From the NCBI RefSeq assembly GCF_002159085.1, contig NZ_LZRU01000021.1, forward strand, positions 1 through 64,000: 64,000 nucleotides of DNA. The letters run 5' to 3'. The notes under the pieces were generated by a model. The model saw only the letters and a program-made list of their open reading frames with translations. It did not search any database and had not been told where the DNA came from. Below, piece after piece: positions 59,992 through 64,000 of this stretch. This stretch comes from Thermobacillus sp. ZCTH02-B1 (GTDB lineage: Bacteria; Bacillota; Bacilli; Paenibacillales; Paenibacillaceae). Position 1 is the stretch's first letter, and each line of letters starts with the position of its first letter. A program made the translations under genes and the position numbers.

Positions 59992-60744
59992 ATGAACGAT
60001 GTGCGATCCGGGTCCGGGACACTGGATCTCATCATGAACCATCGGTCGATCCGCGCCTTCGCGGACGAGCCCGTGCCGGAGGCGGACTTGCTGCGGATCA
60101 TCCGGGCGGCGCAGATGGCCTCGACGTCGTCCAACATGCAGGCGTACAGCGTCATCCGCGTGACGGATCGCGCCCTGCGCGCCGCGCTGGCGGAGATCGC
60201 GGGACGGCAGCAATACGTCGCCGACTGCCCCGAATTCCTAGTCTGGTGCGCCGACATGGAGCGCCTGAGGATCGCGGCCGGCTTTGAGCCGGCGGAAATG
60301 CCGTGCAATGCCGAAGCGTACACGATCGCGGCGATCGACGCGGCGCTGGCGGCCCAGAACGCCGCGATCGCGGCGGAATCGCTGGGTTACGGCATCTGTT
60401 ACATCGGCGCCGTGCGCAACGACATCGCGAAAACCGCGGAGCTGCTCGGCCTGCCGGAGCGCGTCGTGCCGCTTTTCGGCATGTGCATCGGCCGTCCGGC
60501 GCAAGAGCCGCTCCTCAGGCCCAGACTGCCGGTCGAAGCGGTGCTGCACGAGAACCGGTACGACGCTTCCCGGTATGGCGGCGCGGTCGCGGCCTATGAC
60601 GGCGTGCACGCCGCCTATTTGAAGGAACGCAGCGGCGGCCGCCATTCGGCCGGCTGGTCGGAGCAGATGCGGGAGCGGCTTTCCCGGCCGCCGCGAAGAA
60701 TCGGCCGGTTCCTGCGGGACCAGGGGTTCGACCTCGCGGACTGA
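59992..60744 (+). CDS. NADPH-dependent FMN nitroreductase, NfsA/Frp type
   Basis: 250 residues. NHRSIRAFADEPVPEADL is the FMN-binding start, MASTSSNMQAYSVIRV the second FMN motif, GICYIGAVRNDI the flavin loop and FGMCIGRP the NfsA signature. The C-terminal RLSRPPRRIGRFLRDQGF is the arm that covers the NADPH site. It reduces nitroaromatics, quinones or flavins. GAGGTGAAACGG precedes the ATG. Confidence 0.92.
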   Translation: MNDVRSGSGTLDLIMNHRSIRAFADEPVPEADLLRIIRAAQMASTSSNMQAYSVIRVTDRALRAALAEIAGRQQYVADCPEFLVWCADMERLRIAAGFEPAEMPCNAEAYTIAAIDAALAAQNAAIAAESLGYGICYIGAVRNDIAKTAELLGLPERVVPLFGMCIGRPAQEPLLRPRLPVEAVLHENRYDASRYGGAVAAYDGVHAAYLKERSGGRHSAGWSEQMRERLSRPPRRIGRFLRDQGFDLAD

Positions 60745-60772
60745 CGGCGTCTTCAAAACGCCGGAATGCGAA

Positions 60773-60802
60773 AACCTCCCGTCCGGCAACGGACGGGAGG
60801 TT
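60773..60802. terminator. Hairpin after the nitroreductase gene
   Basis: AACCTCCCGTCCG / CGGACGGGAGGTT, a 13-bp stem with GCAA loop. The plus-strand U-tract is weak (GAATGTTTC). Confidence 0.65.
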
Positions 60803-60854
60803 GAATGTTTCTATCGGAACTGATAAAATAAAAAAACGGAACCCAAACCTGATA

Positions 60855-60874
60855 ATGAGCACAGATGTACTCAT
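60855..60874. promoter_or_regulatory. 20-bp dyad in the helD upstream region
   Basis: ATGAGCACAGATGTACTCAT pairs at 8 of 10 positions of its half-sites. It lies in the AT-rich stretch 110 bases before helD, beside TATAAC (60881-60886). Confidence 0.4.
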
Positions 60875-60983
60875 TTTAATTATAACGGGTTGGCGTTTTC
60901 GTGTCAACACCTTTTTTGCCGCATGTCGGGAAGCGGTGCCGAAATGACTCATTCGATGTTCGCGAGAGGGGTGTCGGATCGGA

Positions 60984-63344
60984 ATGGACGCTGCGGATCC
61001 GAGATGGAAGGAAGAGCAGGCCCGCGTCGACCGCGTCACCGCCAGCATCCGGCGGACGATCGACCGGTTGGAGAAGGAGATCGGCGCCGTTCGGTCGGAG
61101 GCGTACGAAATCCGCAAACATTTCTGGGACGAGGTCACGGTCAACTTCAGTACCTTCGACGACATCCAGGAAACCTGGTACAGCGTGAAGCAGCAGGCGG
61201 ATCTGCTCGCCGAGCGGGAGCGGACGGAGCGCCATTCGGCCGCGTATGTCGAGAAGCTGAAGCGGCTCAGCGATTCGCCGTATTTCGGCCGCATCGACTT
61301 CCGCGAGAGCGGGGAACGGGAGGCCCAGACGATCTATCTCGGCATTGCCTCCTACCGCGAGGAGGACAGCGACGAATTCCTCATCTACGACTGGCGCGCG
61401 CCCATATCGAGCCTGTATTACGATTATCCGCCCGGACCGGCCGAATACGAGACGCCGTCCGGCACCGTCACCGGAGAGCTCGAACTGAAGCGGCAGTTCG
61501 TGATCCGGGACGGCGTGATCCGCTGCCTGTTCGACACCGGCGTGACGATCGGCGACGAACTCCTGCAGCAGGTGCTGAGCCGGACGTCGGACGCGACGAT
61601 GCGGAGCATCGTCGCGACGATCCAGCGCGAGCAGAACCGGATCATCCGCAACGACCGGAGCCGCATGCTCGTCGTCCAGGGCGCGGCCGGCAGCGGCAAG
61701 ACGTCCGCCGCGTTGCAGCGGGTCGCGTACCTGCTGTACAAGTACCGCGGCATGCTGACGTCCGACCAGATGGTGCTGTTCTCGCCCAACCCGATGTTCA
61801 ACAGCTACGTTTCGACCGTGCTGCCGGAGCTCGGCGAAGCGAACATGATCCAGACGACGTTCCAGGATTACCTCGAGCTCAGGCTCGGCAAGCAGTTCCG
61901 CGTCGAGGACGCCTACGACCAGCTGGAATACGTCCTGACGCGCGAGGACGACGCGGACTACGAGACGCGGCTGGCCGCCATCCGCTTCAAGTCCTCATCC
62001 GCCTATCTGGCCTTGATCCAGGCGTACCTCCGCAGTCTGGAACAGTCCGGCATGATGTTCCGTCCCGTGACGTTCAGGGGCCGCACGATCGTCTCCGCCG
62101 GGGAGATCGCGGACAAATTCTACAGCCTGGGCTCCTCCGTCCGCCTCGCCAACCGGATCGAGCTGGTCCGGGACTGGCTCCTCGGACGGGTGAAGGCGTT
62201 CGAGCAGGCGGAGCGTTCCGCGGCCTGGGTCGACGAGGAAATGCAATACATGAACCGGACGGACTACCAGCGCGCGTATGCGAAGCTCCGGGCGCAGCGG
62301 CGGCATGTCGCGCGCGCCACGTTCGACGACACCGAAGCGGAACGGGAACTGCTCGCGGAGGTGATCGTGCGCCATGCGCTGAAGCCCGTCCGCGCACGCG
62401 TGGCCGCGCTCCGTTTCGTCGACGCGAAGGGGCTCTACCGCCGCCTGCACGCCGATCCGGAGCTGGCGGCGTCGCTCGCGCGGGAGGTGAAGCTGCCGGC
62501 GGAATGGCCGGCGATCGCGGCCCTGACGGTGCGCGCGCTCGACGAAGGTCGGCTGCTGTACGAGGACGCGACGCCCTATCTCTATCTGAATGAACGGCTG
62601 AAGGGCTTCCGCGTGAACACGAACGTCCGCCACGTGCTGGTGGACGAGGTGCAGGACTACACGCCGTTTCAGCTCGAGTTCCTGAAATGGCTGTTCCCGC
62701 GCGCGCGGATGACCGCTCTCGGTGACCTGAACCAGTCGATCCACGCGCAGGATTCGGTGCTGGAGGAAGGAGATCCGCTCACGAACCTGTACGGACCGGA
62801 GGAGACGGAGTGGATCCGGCTCACCCGCAGCTACCGCTCGACGCGCGAGATCGTCGAGTTCACGCGCACGATGATCCCGGACGGCGAAGCGATCGAGCCG
62901 TTCAACCGGAGCGGCGGCAAGCCCGTCGTGACGATCGTGCGGGACCGGGACGAATTGCACCGGCGCATCGCCGAAGCGCTGGAGCAATGGAACCGGGAAG
63001 GGTTCGAATCCGCGGCCGTCATCTGCCGCACCGCCGCCGAGAGCGAGGAGGCTTACCGGGCGCTGTCGGAGCGGATCCGGGTCCGCCTCGTGACGAAGCA
63101 TACGCCGCAGTTCGAGAAAGGCATCAGCGTCATTCCCGCGTATCTCGCGAAGGGCGTCGAATTCGACGCGGTGCTGATCTACGACGCGTCCGCGGAGGTG
63201 TACGCGCGCGAGCGCGAGCGGCGGCTGTTCTACACGGCCTGCACGCGGGCGATGCACGCGCTGCGCGTGTTCTCGGTCGGCCGGCCGTGCCGGTTCCTCG
63301 AGGATGTGCCGGAGGACAAATACGTGCTGGAGCGGTACGCATGA
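60984..63344 (+). CDS. helD: HelD, RNA polymerase-recycling UvrD-like ATPase
   Basis: 786 residues. The N-terminal coiled-coil arm (to about 70) inserts into the RNA polymerase secondary channel in B. subtilis. Then FLIYDWRAPISSLYYDY, Walker A VQGAAGSGKTSAALQR (about residue 233), Walker B VLVDEVQDYTPFQLEFL (about 553), motif IV LTRSYRST and motif VI LFYTACTRAMHALRV. The length is that of Firmicutes HelD (774). It releases stalled polymerase from nucleic acids. GAGGGG lies 12 bases before the ATG. It overlaps the next gene by four bases. Confidence 0.95.
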   Translation: MDAADPRWKEEQARVDRVTASIRRTIDRLEKEIGAVRSEAYEIRKHFWDEVTVNFSTFDDIQETWYSVKQQADLLAERERTERHSAAYVEKLKRLSDSPYFGRIDFRESGEREAQTIYLGIASYREEDSDEFLIYDWRAPISSLYYDYPPGPAEYETPSGTVTGELELKRQFVIRDGVIRCLFDTGVTIGDELLQQVLSRTSDATMRSIVATIQREQNRIIRNDRSRMLVVQGAAGSGKTSAALQRVAYLLYKYRGMLTSDQMVLFSPNPMFNSYVSTVLPELGEANMIQTTFQDYLELRLGKQFRVEDAYDQLEYVLTREDDADYETRLAAIRFKSSSAYLALIQAYLRSLEQSGMMFRPVTFRGRTIVSAGEIADKFYSLGSSVRLANRIELVRDWLLGRVKAFEQAERSAAWVDEEMQYMNRTDYQRAYAKLRAQRRHVARATFDDTEAERELLAEVIVRHALKPVRARVAALRFVDAKGLYRRLHADPELAASLAREVKLPAEWPAIAALTVRALDEGRLLYEDATPYLYLNERLKGFRVNTNVRHVLVDEVQDYTPFQLEFLKWLFPRARMTALGDLNQSIHAQDSVLEEGDPLTNLYGPEETEWIRLTRSYRSTREIVEFTRTMIPDGEAIEPFNRSGGKPVVTIVRDRDELHRRIAEALEQWNREGFESAAVICRTAAESEEAYRALSERIRVRLVTKHTPQFEKGISVIPAYLAKGVEFDAVLIYDASAEVYARERERRLFYTACTRAMHALRVFSVGRPCRFLEDVPEDKYVLERYA

Positions 63345-63628
63345 CGGGGGCGGCCGGCCTGGTGGCCGCCTGTTTCGCGGGGATGAGCGTCATGACGTTC
63401 GGCATGATGGGCCTGGACAAGCGCCGCGCCCGGCTGGGCCGCCGCCGGATACCCGAGCGGCGGCTTCTCCTGTGGGCGCTCGCCGGCGGAGCGGCGGGGG
63501 GATGGATCGGCATGCTGCTGTTCCGCCACAAGACGAGGCACCGGGCGTTCGCCTTCGGGCTTCCGCTCATGACGGTGCTGCACGCCCTGCTGCTCGCCGC
63601 GGCCTTTCGCCTGAAGGGCGGCGGATAA
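63341..63628 (+). CDS. DUF1294 membrane protein
   Basis: 95 residues, three hydrophobic helices. The core GMMGLDKRRARLGRRRIPE and GGWIGMLLFRHKTRHRAF match DUF1294, a family of small membrane proteins of unknown role. The ATG overlaps the helD stop (ATGA), so translation is coupled to helD. Confidence 0.88.
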   Translation: MTGAAGLVAACFAGMSVMTFGMMGLDKRRARLGRRRIPERRLLLWALAGGAAGGWIGMLLFRHKTRHRAFAFGLPLMTVLHALLLAAAFRLKGGG

Positions 63629-63641
63629 CGGCGGATCACAT

Positions 63642-63672
63642 GCAAACGGCCGGCATCACGCCGGCCGTTTGC
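63642..63672. terminator. Bidirectional hairpin between convergent genes
   Basis: GCAAACGGCCGGC / GCCGGCCGTTTGC, a 13-bp stem with a 5-base loop. The stop codon of the minus-strand MFS gene lies in the loop. No T-run, so it may work as a barrier rather than a canonical terminator. Confidence 0.6.
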
Positions 63673-64000
63673 GCCAGATCAGGCACAGCGCCGCCGCGAG
63701 GATCGCGGTGGCCGCGCCGCAGAAAAATCCGCTGTCCATGCCCCAGGCTTCGTTCAGGTATCCCGCCAGATAAGGTCCCCCGAACATGCCGGCCGAATAG
63801 ACGGCCTGATAGAATCCCATCGCGGTCGCCCGCTTCGGACCGGGCACGTCCCGGATCGCCGCGCCGAGCAGGAGCGGGAGGTAAAGCCCTTGGGCGAACC
63901 CGTTCAGCGCCTGCGTCGCCGTGAGCAGCGGCAGCGAGGGCGACCAGGCGATCGCCGCCGTGCAGACGCCCGCGAGCGCGAAGCCGGCCATCATCACGGG
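63656..64000 (-). CDS. MFS transporter, C-terminal part (5' end outside window)
   Basis: 114 visible residues and the stop; the start lies beyond base 64000. Four membrane helices are visible. ALNGFAQGLYLPLLLGAAI and KRATAMGFYQAVYSAGMFGGP match transmembrane helices 10-11 of major facilitator drug or metabolite exporters. Substrate cannot be deduced from this part. Confidence 0.85.
   Translation of the reverse strand, partial: PVMMAGFALAGVCTAAIAWSPSLPLLTATQALNGFAQGLYLPLLLGAAIRDVPGPKRATAMGFYQAVYSAGMFGGPYLAGYLNEAWGMDSGFFCGAATAILAAALCLIWRKRPA

Overview
The window looks like chromosome from a high-GC, spore-forming member of the Paenibacillaceae (Cohnella/Thermobacillus/Paenibacillus type). The evidence is a set of Firmicutes genes (yqhH-yqhG, YqzE, YkvI, Xpt, HelD), a CotF-type spore coat protein, a small Paenibacillus-type orphan family, strong GGAGG ribosome binding sites with ATG/GTG/TTG starts, sigma-A promoters confined to short AT-rich islands, and YesM/YesN-LplB-YtcP sugar systems. 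Organism assignment is inference; no rRNA is present.

Layout. 1-11 kb is housekeeping: the end of a YhaN-like ATPase, a YkvI-like membrane protein, a lipoprotein, xpt, two small conserved-type genes, a lone tRNA-Leu(CAG), a cell-wall amidase, YqzE, a secreted unknown and the coupled yqhH-yqhG pair. 11-16 kb holds a B12-dependent ribonucleotide reductase preceded by two NrdR boxes, a CatE-like extradiol dioxygenase/VOC protein behind a consensus promoter and palindrome, and a chemoreceptor wrecked by internal deletion. 16-23 kb carries a DEDDh exonuclease, an SLH-anchored surface protein with six Ig-like repeats, a broken exonuclease relic, a MATE-like exporter and a HAD phosphatase.

23-52 kb is a carbohydrate-utilisation region: GH36 and GH4 alpha-galactosidase-type enzymes, a Gfo/Idh/MocA oxidoreductase, a GDSL esterase, three AraC regulators, a YicI-type GH31 alpha-xylosidase, a GH3 enzyme with a fascin-like beta-trefoil insert and CBM6-like tail, a GH42 beta-galactosidase, a YesM/YesN two-component system and a two-permease plus lipoprotein ABC importer without its own ATPase. 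Alpha-xylosidase, beta-galactosidase and beta-glucosidase are the side-chain and backbone activities needed for xyloglucan-type or other galactosylated oligosaccharides; candidate CcpA (cre) sites lie before GH4, GH42 and the transporter. This region also contains an orphan eukaryotic-type HisA, a relic of a tartrate/D-malate dehydrogenase gene, a TetR-membrane protein pair and a tRNA cluster (fMet-Leu, Arg-Pro).

52-64 kb returns to mixed functions: an AviRa-like 23S rRNA methyltransferase, a ROK fructokinase, cardiolipin synthase with a membrane-anchored alpha/beta hydrolase, a CotF-type coat protein, an NfsA-type nitroreductase, HelD with a coupled DUF1294 membrane protein, and the end of an MFS transporter.

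I found no CRISPR array, intact insertion sequence, prophage or biosynthetic gene cluster. The most unusual points are the HisA outlier, the two gene relics, the deleted chemoreceptor, the GH3 domain architecture, the AviRa-like methyltransferase and the regulatory palindromes.
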